From Rhizobium sp. Q54 (GTDB taxonomy: Bacteria > Pseudomonadota > Alphaproteobacteria > SMXQ01), in the NCBI GenBank assembly GCA_945861615.1, contig CAMAVH010000017.1:1-34166 (forward strand): 34,166 nt of DNA. The letters are read 5' to 3'. This document shows positions 6,838 to 14,761 of the stretch, piece by piece. A program made the position numbers and the translations under genes. Every line of letters starts with the position of its first letter. Position 1 is the stretch's first letter. Below the pieces are notes generated by a model that searched no databases, was not told the origin of the DNA, and saw nothing but the letters and a program-made list of their open reading frames with translations.

Positions 6838-7662
6838 TCAGCCCTTCAGGAACGCGATGACGCGCCGGTTGAACTCATCGGCGCATTCGATGTTGCCCAT
6901 ATGGCCGGCCCTTTCGAACACATGCAATGCGGCACCGGGAATGCCGCCCGCCAGCTTGTCGGCATAGCCGGGCGCGCGCAAGGGGTCGAGTTTACCTGCC
7001 ATGATCAGCACGGGAACCTTGATGGCCCCGTAGGAGATGCTGTCGCGCTCGCGTGGGCCGGAGGCGGCGCGGAACGGCGCCTTGAAGCGCGCCGCCTGGG
7101 TCGCTTCCCAGCCGCCCGGCAGATTGGCGATCTCGTGCCGGCGCGAAATATAGTCCTCGTCGGCCGCCCATTTGGGATCGACGAACATCACCTCGACGAT
7201 GCGCCGCATATGCTCGAGCGTACCGTCGTAAGTGTTGAGAATGTTGCGCGCCTCGTTGTTCGGCGCATCGCCGCCGCCCGAGCAGCAGACGGCCTTGACG
7301 ATCGGCCAATCGGGCTTGGGCCGCGCCGCGACGGTCAGCGTCAGACCGCCCGACATGGAACTGCCGATGACATGGCAGCGCGTCACGCCCATCGCCTCGA
7401 GGAAGCGGCGGATATGGGCGATGCGGCGGTCGAACTGGCCATTAAAATCGAAGATTTTATCCGTCAGCCCGAAGCCGAGATGGTCCGGGGCGAGCACGTG
7501 GAAATGCTCGCCCAGGGCCGCCAGGTTGAACTCCCAGGAGAATTCGGCGCAGCCGCCGAACTCGGCGGAATGCAACAGCAGAACCGTTTCGGGCTTGCCT
7601 TTGCCGGCCTCGAAATAATGCGTCCGCACGCCGTCGATGACGACGTAATTGCCTTCCCGCAT
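6838..7662 (-). CDS. alpha/beta-fold hydrolase (HS oxyanion variant)
   Basis: This 274-residue alpha/beta hydrolase resembles the meta-cleavage-product hydrolases and RutD-like enzymes. The likely triad is S102 (nucleophile elbow GSSMSGG), D226 (GKLDPLRAP) and H254 (RAGHMGN). The usual HG oxyanion motif after the first core strand is HS here (LLLHSAEFGG), and the residue after the elbow's x is Ser rather than Gly. I chose the ATG at 7662, five bases after the monooxygenase stop; an in-frame TTG at 7671 would overlap that stop. The gene is sandwiched between monooxygenase and flavin reductase genes, so it probably hydrolyses the oxygenated product. An ester, lactone, amide or C-C bond is possible; the substrate is not known. 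Confidence 0.88.
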   Translation of the reverse strand: MREGNYVVIDGVRTHYFEAGKGKPETVLLLHSAEFGGCAEFSWEFNLAALGEHFHVLAPDHLGFGLTDKIFDFNGQFDRRIAHIRRFLEAMGVTRCHVIGSSMSGGLTLTVAARPKPDWPIVKAVCCSGGGDAPNNEARNILNTYDGTLEHMRRIVEVMFVDPKWAADEDYISRRHEIANLPGGWEATQAARFKAPFRAASGPRERDSISYGAIKVPVLIMAGKLDPLRAPGYADKLAGGIPGAALHVFERAGHMGNIECADEFNRRVIAFLKG

Positions 7663-7667
7663 TGTAT

Positions 7668-8834
7668 TCAAGCAGCCTTGGCGTGGCGGATCGGCTTGGT
7701 GCGCGGCAGGTCCTTGAGCTGCGGCGCCACTTCCTTGGCGAACAGCGTCATGCTGCTGACCGTGCGCTCATGGCTGAGGAAGCCGGCCTGCTGCATCATC
7801 AAGAGATGGTCGAAGCCGCCGACCTTTTCGTAGAAGCGCTTGATCTGCTGGGCGACCGAGTCGGGCTTGCCGTAGATCAGCACGCCCTGCTCGCGCAAAT
7901 ATTCGAGGCCCTGGGTGCGGACCGCGTCGGTGCGGCCCGAATAGGTGCCTTGCAGCGCCTTGACGTTGAAGGCCACCGGCACGTAGCCCGGCGGGTTGCG
8001 GAACTGCGGCTCGGTCTTGGCGCTGAGGTACCAGGTCAATTCCTTGGCGCCCTTTTCGGCCTCTTCGTCCGTCTCCGCCGTGTAGACGAGCGGCATGTAG
8101 GCGAGGCCGCCGCCGCCCGGCAGGCCATGCTCGACGAAGCTGGCGCGATAGGTGTCGAACATGTCCTTCACCTTGTCGTAGGGCTGCAGGAACATGGCGA
8201 AGATATAGCCGCGCTCGCCGACTTTGCTGATGGCGCCCTTGTCGCTCGATCCGGTGATCCAGATCTGCGGGTGCGGCGTCTGGTAGGGGCGCGGCCATAG
8301 GTTGACCTGGCGTTTGTGCCAGAACTTGCCTTCGAAGTTGAACGGGCCGTCGTGGGTCGTCCAGGCCTTGACGATCAAATCGATGCCTTCCCACAGGCGT
8401 TCGACCGTCTGCGTCGGATTGGAGTTCGCCGCGAACGTCTCGTAGGGCACGCCTCGCACGAAGCCGGTGTCCAAGCGCCCGCGCGAGATGCAATCGATCA
8501 TCGCCATTTCTTCGGCGATGCGCAGCGGATTGGCGCGGTTGGCGACGGGGTTGCCGAGAATGCAGATGCGCGCCTTGCTGGTCTGGCGCGCCAGGATCGC
8601 CGCCGACAGCGGCGCACAGACATCCATGCAGGTGGCGGTCTGGTGATGCTCGTTGAGCATGATGTTGAGGCCTAGATCGTCGGCCAGCAGATGCTCGTCG
8701 AGGTAGCGATTGTAAAGGTCGGCGCCGATCTTGGGATCGAAATGCTTGCTCGGCAGGTTGACGCGCATCGAGGTGATGGTGTCGAGGTCCGGCAGATGCG
8801 GGTAGGGCATCTCGGTGAAGTGCCAGAAATACAT
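7668..8834 (-). CDS. LLM-class (luciferase-like) flavin-dependent monooxygenase
   Basis: The 388-residue protein is a bacterial-luciferase-like TIM-barrel oxygenase that uses FMNH2 supplied by a separate reductase. Visible are the NEHH motif at 61-64, ILGNPVANRANPLRIAEE (about 92-109), the ISRGRLDTGFVRG segment (116-128) and an ITGSSDKG loop for the flavin phosphate. I start it at the ATG at 8834, six bases after AAGGAG; an upstream ATG would add 18 residues of unconserved sequence. Downstream in the same operon lie a hydrolase and a flavin reductase, the layout of a two-component monooxygenase pathway. Relatives oxidise sulfonates, ring amides, aminopolycarboxylates or alkanes. It does not look like RutA at its amino end. 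The substrate is unknown. Confidence 0.9.
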   Translation of the reverse strand: MYFWHFTEMPYPHLPDLDTITSMRVNLPSKHFDPKIGADLYNRYLDEHLLADDLGLNIMLNEHHQTATCMDVCAPLSAAILARQTSKARICILGNPVANRANPLRIAEEMAMIDCISRGRLDTGFVRGVPYETFAANSNPTQTVERLWEGIDLIVKAWTTHDGPFNFEGKFWHKRQVNLWPRPYQTPHPQIWITGSSDKGAISKVGERGYIFAMFLQPYDKVKDMFDTYRASFVEHGLPGGGGLAYMPLVYTAETDEEAEKGAKELTWYLSAKTEPQFRNPPGYVPVAFNVKALQGTYSGRTDAVRTQGLEYLREQGVLIYGKPDSVAQQIKRFYEKVGGFDHLLMMQQAGFLSHERTVSSMTLFAKEVAPQLKDLPRTKPIRHAKAA

Positions 8835-8919
8835 TGTGCGCTCCTTGTTCGAAGATGTTTTGCGCGGCGCGTCTTTTAAAAATCGCAACCGGAGTTGCGG
8901 ATTGGCGCCAGCCTATGGG

Positions 8920-9711
8920 TTAGATGAATCCCTTCACGGCTTTCAGAAAGGCTTCAGGCTGTTCGAGTTGCGGGTAGTGGCCGGCCTTGGCGATGGTGAC
9001 GAACTTGGCGCCCTTGACCAGTTTGCTGTAGGCCTTGCCATAACTCGGTTTGACGACGCCGTCTTCCTTGCCCCAGACGAACATCGTCGGCACCTGCACG
9101 CGGTTGAGGCGATGCTTGAGCTTGGGGTTGTGCATGTAAGGTTCCCAGCAGAAGCGGGCAGTCGTCTCGCTGTTGCGCGCGACGATGGAGAGTTTGTCCT
9201 CGGACATCGACGGGAAATCGCGCTTGCCCTTTTCCGGGTCCGCCCATTTGAGCTTCGCGAGCTTGGCGGGGTGGGTGCACCAGATGTCTTCGATGTCGCG
9301 GTCGAACGGCCCGCCGATCTTGACGCCGTAAGGATCGGCCAGCAGCAGCTTGGCGATGCGCGAATCGTCCTTGGTCGCCATCTCAAGGGCGATCCAGCCG
9401 CCGAGCGAGCAGCCGACGACTGTGACCTTCTTGAGATCGAGCTTTTCCAGCAGGTCGAGATAGATGTAAGCGATGTCATCCATGTTGGTGATCCAATCGG
9501 CGCGATTGGACCGGCCGTAACCCGGCGGCGACGGGATGATCACTTCATATTTGCGCGCCAGCTCGTCGACGAAGGGCGCTTCGGCTTCCAGCGCCTCTTC
9601 GCCATAGAGCAGCAGCAGCGGCTTGCCTTTGCCGCGCCGCTCGACCTCGATCTTGCTGTCGCCGAGCGTGACGAATTTCTTGGAAGATTTGATTTTGCTG
9701 ACTGTCGCCAT
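8920..9711 (-). CDS. alpha/beta-fold hydrolase (YG oxyanion variant)
   Basis: This 263-residue alpha/beta hydrolase is not closely similar to the other hydrolase in the operon. The likely triad is S102 (GCSLGG), D217 (GKEDGVV) and H245 (KAGHYPQLEQP). The HG after strand 3 is replaced by YG (LLLLYGEEA), so the oxyanion hole is built differently. The lysine-rich amino end (ATVSKIKSSKKFVTLGDSK) has no signal peptide, so the enzyme is cytoplasmic. I chose the ATG at 9711; upstream in-frame codons encode low-complexity sequence. It is the first gene of the minus-strand operon hydrolase, monooxygenase, hydrolase, flavin reductase, with an 85-base gap before the monooxygenase. It probably acts on an intermediate of the same pathway. 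Confidence 0.87.
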   Translation of the reverse strand: MATVSKIKSSKKFVTLGDSKIEVERRGKGKPLLLLYGEEALEAEAPFVDELARKYEVIIPSPPGYGRSNRADWITNMDDIAYIYLDLLEKLDLKKVTVVGCSLGGWIALEMATKDDSRIAKLLLADPYGVKIGGPFDRDIEDIWCTHPAKLAKLKWADPEKGKRDFPSMSEDKLSIVARNSETTARFCWEPYMHNPKLKHRLNRVQVPTMFVWGKEDGVVKPSYGKAYSKLVKGAKFVTIAKAGHYPQLEQPEAFLKAVKGFI

Positions 9712-10212
9712 TCCCGGACTGACCTTTCGCGTGTGAAGCGCTTCCGGTTCTTGGCCCGCGTCTTGAGTTGACGCCGATGGTCCCCGTCGGCTCCGGCGTT
9801 GCGCCGAACCCTGCGAACGATCCCATGTGCGGGAGAACTCAGGCGGGAATGGGTCCAATAACCTTAGTTTTTTTACGGGGTCGGCGCGGCAAAGGCAAGC
9901 CGCTGTGCGCGCATCATTTTCGAGACGGCGGATTTCGCAGACCGAAGAGCCTGGCGTTTTATTATTTCACTTTAAGTGTCCGTCTCGCGCGTGATGGCCA
10001 CTTGCGCGACTCGGCTATTCGCCGCAGTCAGCGCACAGGCGGTTAGTTCACAGGCGGTCAGCTTCACAGGCGTCAGCTTGCCCATGCGCGGCAGGTTAGG
10101 CCGGCCCATTGGCTGGGTTGCGGCGCGGCGATAGCGTCCGCGGCAATGGCGAGAGCGGCAACGCCGCGAAAGCGATGCCGCTAGGCCATGACGCCGTTCG
10201 TTATTGAAAGCC
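9712..10212. other. 501-base intergenic region between ribBX and the monooxygenase operon
   Basis: I see no credible gene here. It must hold the end of ribBX transcription and the promoter of the monooxygenase operon, both on the minus strand. A palindrome CACTTTAAGTG (9968-9978) sits in the most AT-rich part and next to AT-rich hexamers (about 9955-9967), making it the best candidate for an operator at the operon promoter. Three imperfect tandem repeats lie at 10034-10079. I found no clear T-tailed terminator after ribBX. Confidence 0.5.
10034..10079. repeat. three imperfect tandem repeats of 15-16 bases
   Basis: CACAGGCGGTTAGTT (10034-10048), CACAGGCGGTCAGCTT (10049-10064) and CACAGGCGTCAGCTT (10065-10079) are adjacent and share the core CACAGGCG. 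They lie in the intergenic gap downstream of ribBX. They could be a slippage product or a cluster of protein-binding sites; nothing in the sequence decides. Confidence 0.75.
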
Positions 10213-11355
10213 CTATTCCAGCGACTTCTGGCCGACCAGGGTGATGCCGTAGCCGTCGAGTCCGACGACGGTGCGCTTGGTGTTCGACAGGAGAACGATG
10301 TTCTTCACGCCGAGATCGGTGAGGATCTGCGCGCCGATGCCGTATTGGCGCAATTCGGCGATCGGCTTTTTCAGCGCCTGGCCGTCGCGCTCTTTGAGGA
10401 AGCGCGACAGGCTGGTGATCGTCGGCTCGCGGATGATGACGATAGCGCCGCGGCCCTTTTCGCCGATCATCTTCATGGCGGTCTCAAGCTCGCCGCCGCG
10501 GGCGCGCGATTCGCCGGCGAAGAACTGGCCGACCGTCATGTCGCCGAGCGCGTCGGCCACCATGTTCATTTGATGCATGCGCACATAGACCGGCTCCTCG
10601 CCGGTCACGTCGCCTTTCACCAGGGCGACATGCTCGGCATATTCGACCTTGTTGGCGTAAACGATCAACTTGAACTCGCCGCCGAACCGGCTGTTGATCT
10701 TGCTCTCGTGGATGCGCTCGATGACGCGCTCGTTGCGCCGGCGATAGGCGATCAGGTCGGCGATGCTGGCGACCTTCAGGCCGTGGACTTGCGCGAACTT
10801 CACCAGGTCCGGCAAGCGGGCCATGGTGCCGTCGTCATTCATGATCTCGCAGATCACGCCGGCCGGGTTGAGCCCGGCCATGCGCGCGACGTCGACCGCC
10901 GCTTCGGTATGGCCGGCGCGCACCAGCACGCCGCCGTCCTGGGCGATCAGCGGGAAGATGTGGCCCGGCGTGACGATGTCGCCGCGGCCCTTCTTGGGGT
11001 CGATGGCGACGGCGATGGTCTGGGCGCGGTCGGCGGCCGAGATGCCGGTGGTGACGCCGTCGCGCGCCTCGATGGACACGGTGAAGGCCGTCTGATGTCG
11101 TGCCTCATTTTTGGGCGACATCAGCGACAGGCCGAGCTGCTCGACGCGCTCGCGCGGCAAGGTCAGGCAGATCAGGCCGCGGCCATGTTTGGCCATGAAA
11201 TTGACGGCGGCGGCGTCGGCCTTCTCGGCCGGCATGACGAGGTCGCCCTCGTTCTCGCGGCCCTCGTCATCCACCAGGATGAACATACGGCCCTGGCGGG
11301 CATCTTCGATGACGTCCTCGATCGACGACAGAAATTCGCTATAGGGGCCTGACAC
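10213..11355 (-). CDS. ribB: 3,4-dihydroxy-2-butanone-4-phosphate synthase with degenerate GTP cyclohydrolase II domain (RibBX type)
   Basis: The RibB half (about residues 1-205) makes 3,4-dihydroxy-2-butanone 4-phosphate from ribulose 5-phosphate for riboflavin synthesis. Its signatures are present: [12 protein letters not shown] (29-40), PGHIFPL (130-136), [17 protein letters not shown] (146-162) and GVICEI. The second half (about 211-380) has the RibA fold, but the zinc-binding cysteine cluster (ECLTGD...RCDCG in active enzymes) is replaced by [15 protein letters not shown] at 261-275, with no Cys. GTP cyclohydrolase II activity should therefore be absent. This matches the RibBX variant known from Proteobacteria. 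The GTG at 11355 follows AAAGG, and further upstream codons are unconserved. It lies beside flavin-dependent oxygenase genes. I see no FMN riboswitch upstream. Confidence 0.9.
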   Translation of the reverse strand: MSGPYSEFLSSIEDVIEDARQGRMFILVDDEGRENEGDLVMPAEKADAAAVNFMAKHGRGLICLTLPRERVEQLGLSLMSPKNEARHQTAFTVSIEARDGVTTGISAADRAQTIAVAIDPKKGRGDIVTPGHIFPLIAQDGGVLVRAGHTEAAVDVARMAGLNPAGVICEIMNDDGTMARLPDLVKFAQVHGLKVASIADLIAYRRRNERVIERIHESKINSRFGGEFKLIVYANKVEYAEHVALVKGDVTGEEPVYVRMHQMNMVADALGDMTVGQFFAGESRARGGELETAMKMIGEKGRGAIVIIREPTITSLSRFLKERDGQALKKPIAELRQYGIGAQILTDLGVKNIVLLSNTKRTVVGLDGYGITLVGQKSLE

Positions 11356-11677
11356 GCGACGACCTTTCGGACTTGGCCGGGCGGGGCCCGGCGAGGGGCG
11401 CAAGTTATCCCGCTCACGGGGCCGGTTCAAGGCCCCGTCCGGGCGCCGCCGCGCTGCGCCATGAGCCGCGGCATGCGAGAAAGCCCCATAATTTATACGG
11501 ATTGTGCCGATTACCGGGACGCATATGTGCCCGGCGTTCAATTGACGGGGGTAGGGGGCGATGATACCTAGGATGCCGGTCGCGCCAGCCTGCAAGCCCA
11601 AACGAGCGCGATCCAATGAAAACGATACGAACGAATCCGGTTTACGGATGCCTCAAAACAGGATGAGGGTTTCACAG
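11356..11677. other. 322-base divergent intergenic region, ribBX / third Bug gene
   Basis: No gene is credible here. The region carries promoters in both directions. AT-rich ATAATTTATACG (about 11489-11500) may hold a minus-strand -10 for ribBX, although no good -35 accompanies it. A better plus-strand promoter lies at 11542-11570. No conserved FMN-riboswitch elements are seen ahead of ribBX. Confidence 0.5.
11542..11570 (+). promoter_or_regulatory. candidate sigma-70 promoter for the third Bug gene and ThDP enzyme
   Basis: TTGACG (11542-11547), the common alphaproteobacterial -35, is followed after 17 bases by TACCTA (11565-11570), a weak -10 match. The spacer is G-rich. A start near 11577 would leave a leader of about 100 bases before the Bug start codon. 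Confidence 0.4.
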
Positions 11678-12745
11678 ATGAAAGCTCACAAGCTTTCGGC
11701 GTTCGTCGCCGTTGGCCTTTTGGTATATTCGCTCGTCGGCACGGCACAGGCGCAAAGCCCGGCCGAATTTTATGCCGGCAAGCGCATCAACGTCGTGATC
11801 GGCTACGGCGCCGGCGGCGGTTATGACCAATATGCCCGCGTCTTCGCCCGCCACATGGGGGACTATATCCCCGGCAAGCCGACGCTGGTGCCGCAGGGCA
11901 TGCCGGGCGCCGGGAGCCGCAAAGCGGCCAACTGGCTTTATAACGTCGCGCCGAAGGACGGCACGACCCTCGCGATGCTCGGTCAGAACACGGCGACCGA
12001 CCAGGCGCTGAAGGCCGAAGGCGTCCAGTTCGACGTCCGCAAATTCTTCTGGATCGGCAATATGGTGGTGGTGAACAACACCCTCGCCGTGTGGCACACC
12101 TCCGGCGTCAAGACGATCGAAGAGGCGACCAAGAAGGCGTTGAGCATCGGCGGCACCGGCGCGGCATCGCCGTCGGTCATCTATCCTCAGGTCGCTAACA
12201 ACCTGCTCGGTACCAAGTTCAAGATCATCTCCGGCTATCCGGGTGGCGGCGACGTCAACCTTGCCATGGAGCGCGGCGAATTGGACGGCCGCGGCAGCAA
12301 CAGCTGGGCGTCGTGGAAGTCGACCAAGGCCGATTGGCTGAAGGAAAAGAAGGTTAATATCCTTTTCCAGGTCGGCCCGAAACGCGAAGAGGACCTGCCG
12401 GACGTGCCCTTGCTGACGGAGCTGGCCAAGACTCCCGAGCAGAAGAGGGTTTTCGAGGTGCTGTCAGCCGACGTTTCGGTCGGACGTCCGTTCCTGACGA
12501 CGCCAGGCGTGCCGGCGGATCGCGTCGCTGCGCTGCGCAAGGCGTTCGACGATACGATTAAGGGCAAGCCTTTCCTTGCCGACGCCGAAAAACTGAAAAT
12601 GGACATTGCGCCGATGAGCGGCGTCGAGTTGCAGAAGCTGGTGTCCAATACGGTCGAGATGCCGGATTCGATCATCGCCCTGGTCAAGGAAGCGATCGAG
12701 ATTAAAGACGTGCAAGAATTGCCGGCTCAAAAGACCGGCAAATAA
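11678..12745 (+). CDS. Bug/TctC-family periplasmic solute-binding protein (copy 3)
   Basis: This 355-residue exported binding protein has a signal peptide ending near residue 25 (GTAQA|QSPAE) and the family motifs GYGAGGGYDQYAR, YIPGKPTLVPQGMPGAGS and SGYPGGGDVNLAMERGELDG. I chose the ATG at 11678, eight bases after GAGGG and directly at the signal peptide; earlier in-frame starts add a hydrophilic extension incompatible with export. The glycine-rich first loop differs from copies 1 and 2 (GAGGG rather than PGGG), and the protein is clearly more distant from them than they are from each other. It is followed after 78 bases by a thiamine-diphosphate enzyme on the same strand, so the pair may serve one substrate. 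No TctA/TctB is nearby. Confidence 0.9.
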   Translation: MKAHKLSAFVAVGLLVYSLVGTAQAQSPAEFYAGKRINVVIGYGAGGGYDQYARVFARHMGDYIPGKPTLVPQGMPGAGSRKAANWLYNVAPKDGTTLAMLGQNTATDQALKAEGVQFDVRKFFWIGNMVVVNNTLAVWHTSGVKTIEEATKKALSIGGTGAASPSVIYPQVANNLLGTKFKIISGYPGGGDVNLAMERGELDGRGSNSWASWKSTKADWLKEKKVNILFQVGPKREEDLPDVPLLTELAKTPEQKRVFEVLSADVSVGRPFLTTPGVPADRVAALRKAFDDTIKGKPFLADAEKLKMDIAPMSGVELQKLVSNTVEMPDSIIALVKEAIEIKDVQELPAQKTGK

Positions 12746-12823
12746 GGATCGACCGCGGGTGGCGGCTGTCAGCCGGGCGCCGACCGCGGGTGCCGACGTA
12801 AATCGTTCAATTCGAGGAAAATT

Positions 12824-14653
12824 ATGAAAAAACCGACTGCGAAAGCTCCGCCGAAGGCCATTGAGACCGGCGTCGATAAGCCCGTTGGCCTGAAGGGTAA
12901 GAGCAACAAGCCGGCCTGGGCGTCCGACGCCATCGCCGACGTTCTGCGCTCGCTCGGATTCCAATATTGCTTCTTGAACCCCGGTTCGAGCTATCGCGGC
13001 CTCCACGATTCTTTCGTGAACTACCTCGGCAACCGCGAGCCGTTGGCTGTTCTCTGCAACCATGAAGACATCGCCGTCGCCATGGGCCATGGCTACGCCA
13101 ATGCCACGGGTGGCGCTTCGCTCGTCGCTTTGCACGATCTCGTCGGCTTGATGCACGGCGTGATGGGCGTCTATGACGCTTACGCCGCTCACGCGCCGGT
13201 CGTCATCATCGGCGGTTCCGGCCCGGCCGACCCGTCGCTGCGCCGAGCCATCGACTATATCCATTCGGCCAACGTGCAGGGCGAACTGATCCGCCCCTTC
13301 GTCAAGTGGGACGATGAGGCCGTGACGGCGCAGGGCATCTGCGATTCCATCGTGCGCGCCCACAAGATCGCCACCACCGGCCCGCGCGGCCCGGTCTATG
13401 TCGCCATCGACGCCGGCGTGCAGGAGCAGAAGCTCGACAAGCCGCTCGAGATGCCCGACGTGACGGCGTCCTACAACCAGGCGCCGCCGCCAGCGGCCAT
13501 CTCGAAGGATGCGCTCGACGAAGCCGTCGATGTTCTGGTCAAGGCCAAGAACCCGGTCATCACCTGCGGCCGCGTCAGCATGAACCCGGCGATCACCGCG
13601 CCGCTGGTGCAACTCGTCGAAGCGCTCGGCGCGACGTTCCATGAAGACCGCAATTCGGTCAGCTTCCCGGCCAAGCATCCGCAGAACCTGACCGGCGACA
13701 AGGCCGTGATCAAGGAAGCGGACGTCGTGCTCTGCATCGACTCTTATGACGTCAGCACGATCGTCGATGCCTATTCGAGCCGCGTGCGCGGCATGAAGGG
13801 CGAAGGCGCGGCCGGCAAGAAGGTCATCGATCTTTCGCTCAACGATTATGCCCACCGCTCGTGGCAGCGTCTTGGCGGCATGGTTGCGCCGACGACGGTG
13901 CAGCTCCTCGCCGATCCGCTGGAAGGCGTCAAGCAGCTTGCCGCCGCGGTGAAGGCCCGTCTCGCCAAGGACAAGTCGGCCGGCAAGGGCATCGAGGCGC
14001 GCAAGGCCAAGATCGCCAAGCGCAAGGCCGAATTCCTCGCTAAACAAGAGGCGACCACCAAGAAGCGTTGGGCCGAAAGCCCGATGTCGCCGAATCGCTT
14101 CGTCTCGGACATCTGGACGGCGGTGAAGGGCAAGCCCTGGTTCCTGACCATCCGCAACCATCGCAATTGGCCGGAAGGCATTTGGGACTTCACCGGCGGC
14201 GGCCAGTATGTCGGCCATTCGGCCGGCGGCGGCGTCGGCCACGGTCCTGGCGCCATGGTCGGCGCGGCTTTCGCCGCACGCGACCGCGGCCAGTTCCCGA
14301 TCGGCATCCTCGGCGACGGCGACTTCATGATGTCGTCGGGCGCCTTGTGGACGGCCGTGCATTACAAGGTGCCGTTGCTCGTCATCATCAACAACAACTG
14401 CTCGTGGTACAACGACGAGGAGCATCAGGGCGAAGTCGCGCATATGCGCAATCGTCCGCCGGAGAACGCCTGGATCGGCACCACGACCAACAATCCGGAC
14501 GTCAACCATTGCGAACTGGCGCGCGGCTGGGGCTGTTGGGCGGAAGAGGCGGTGATCAATCCGGACGACTTCCTGCCGGCGCTCAAGCGCGCCGTCAAGC
14601 AAGTCGAAGCCGGCAAGGTCGCCGTCATCGACGCGCGCACGAAGCCGCGGTAA
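12824..14653 (+). CDS. thiamine-diphosphate-dependent enzyme, acetolactate synthase/benzoylformate decarboxylase type
   Basis: This 609-residue enzyme has the three-domain layout of the ThDP decarboxylase/synthase family. The PYR domain (about 30-195) has the cofactor-activating glutamate E81 in LCNHEDIAVAMGHGYA. The central domain follows (about 215-375). The PP domain (about 420-600) has the ThDP/Mg motif GDGD at 497-500 and NNN at 523-525, the expected 26 residues later. A Lys/Ala-rich linker (about 380-420) and a Lys/Pro-rich amino tail are unusual additions. The ATG at 12824 has GAGGAAAATT upstream. Family members decarboxylate 2-keto acids or join the resulting acyl anion to another carbonyl. 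Pairing with a Bug gene and closeness to the monooxygenase operon suggest a catabolic 2-keto acid decarboxylase or lyase; the substrate is not evident. Confidence 0.9.
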   Translation: MKKPTAKAPPKAIETGVDKPVGLKGKSNKPAWASDAIADVLRSLGFQYCFLNPGSSYRGLHDSFVNYLGNREPLAVLCNHEDIAVAMGHGYANATGGASLVALHDLVGLMHGVMGVYDAYAAHAPVVIIGGSGPADPSLRRAIDYIHSANVQGELIRPFVKWDDEAVTAQGICDSIVRAHKIATTGPRGPVYVAIDAGVQEQKLDKPLEMPDVTASYNQAPPPAAISKDALDEAVDVLVKAKNPVITCGRVSMNPAITAPLVQLVEALGATFHEDRNSVSFPAKHPQNLTGDKAVIKEADVVLCIDSYDVSTIVDAYSSRVRGMKGEGAAGKKVIDLSLNDYAHRSWQRLGGMVAPTTVQLLADPLEGVKQLAAAVKARLAKDKSAGKGIEARKAKIAKRKAEFLAKQEATTKKRWAESPMSPNRFVSDIWTAVKGKPWFLTIRNHRNWPEGIWDFTGGGQYVGHSAGGGVGHGPGAMVGAAFAARDRGQFPIGILGDGDFMMSSGALWTAVHYKVPLLVIINNNCSWYNDEEHQGEVAHMRNRPPENAWIGTTTNNPDVNHCELARGWGCWAEEAVINPDDFLPALKRAVKQVEAGKVAVIDARTKPR

Positions 14654-14710
14654 GCGCGCGGTCCGCATACCGAGCATAGCCGCGCTAAAATATGGGGCCC
14701 GGCCAAAGAC

Positions 14711-14736
14711 AAAGGGGAAGCCACGGCTTCCCCTTT
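14711..14736. terminator. bidirectional intrinsic terminator
   Basis: AAAGGGGAAGCC (14711-14722) and GGCTTCCCCTTT (14725-14736) form a perfect 12-base-pair stem. It is followed by GTTGTTTC on the plus strand. It lies between the convergent ThDP enzyme gene and the minus-strand CigR/RcnB-like gene and can serve both. Confidence 0.85.
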
Positions 14737-14761
14737 GTTGTTTCTGCGCTTGGCGTTTCGG

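Noticed and set aside
7668..8834. Assigning the LLM monooxygenase as RutA of the uracil pathway
   Set aside because: The amino end and conserved segments differ from RutA as I know it, and rutB and rutC are absent; only the general gene set is similar.
9768..10046. A 92-codon plus-strand frame in the ribBX-downstream gap
   Set aside because: Composition changes along its length, no ribosome site and no recognisable motif; it overlaps the upstream region of the hydrolase gene on the other strand.
11356..11677. FMN riboswitch upstream of ribBX
   Set aside because: None of the conserved FMN-element segments can be found on the minus strand.
12464..14677. A 737-codon open frame on the minus strand opposite the ThDP enzyme
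   Set aside because: No domain or ribosome site; the plus strand carries an unmistakable ThDP enzyme with complete motifs.
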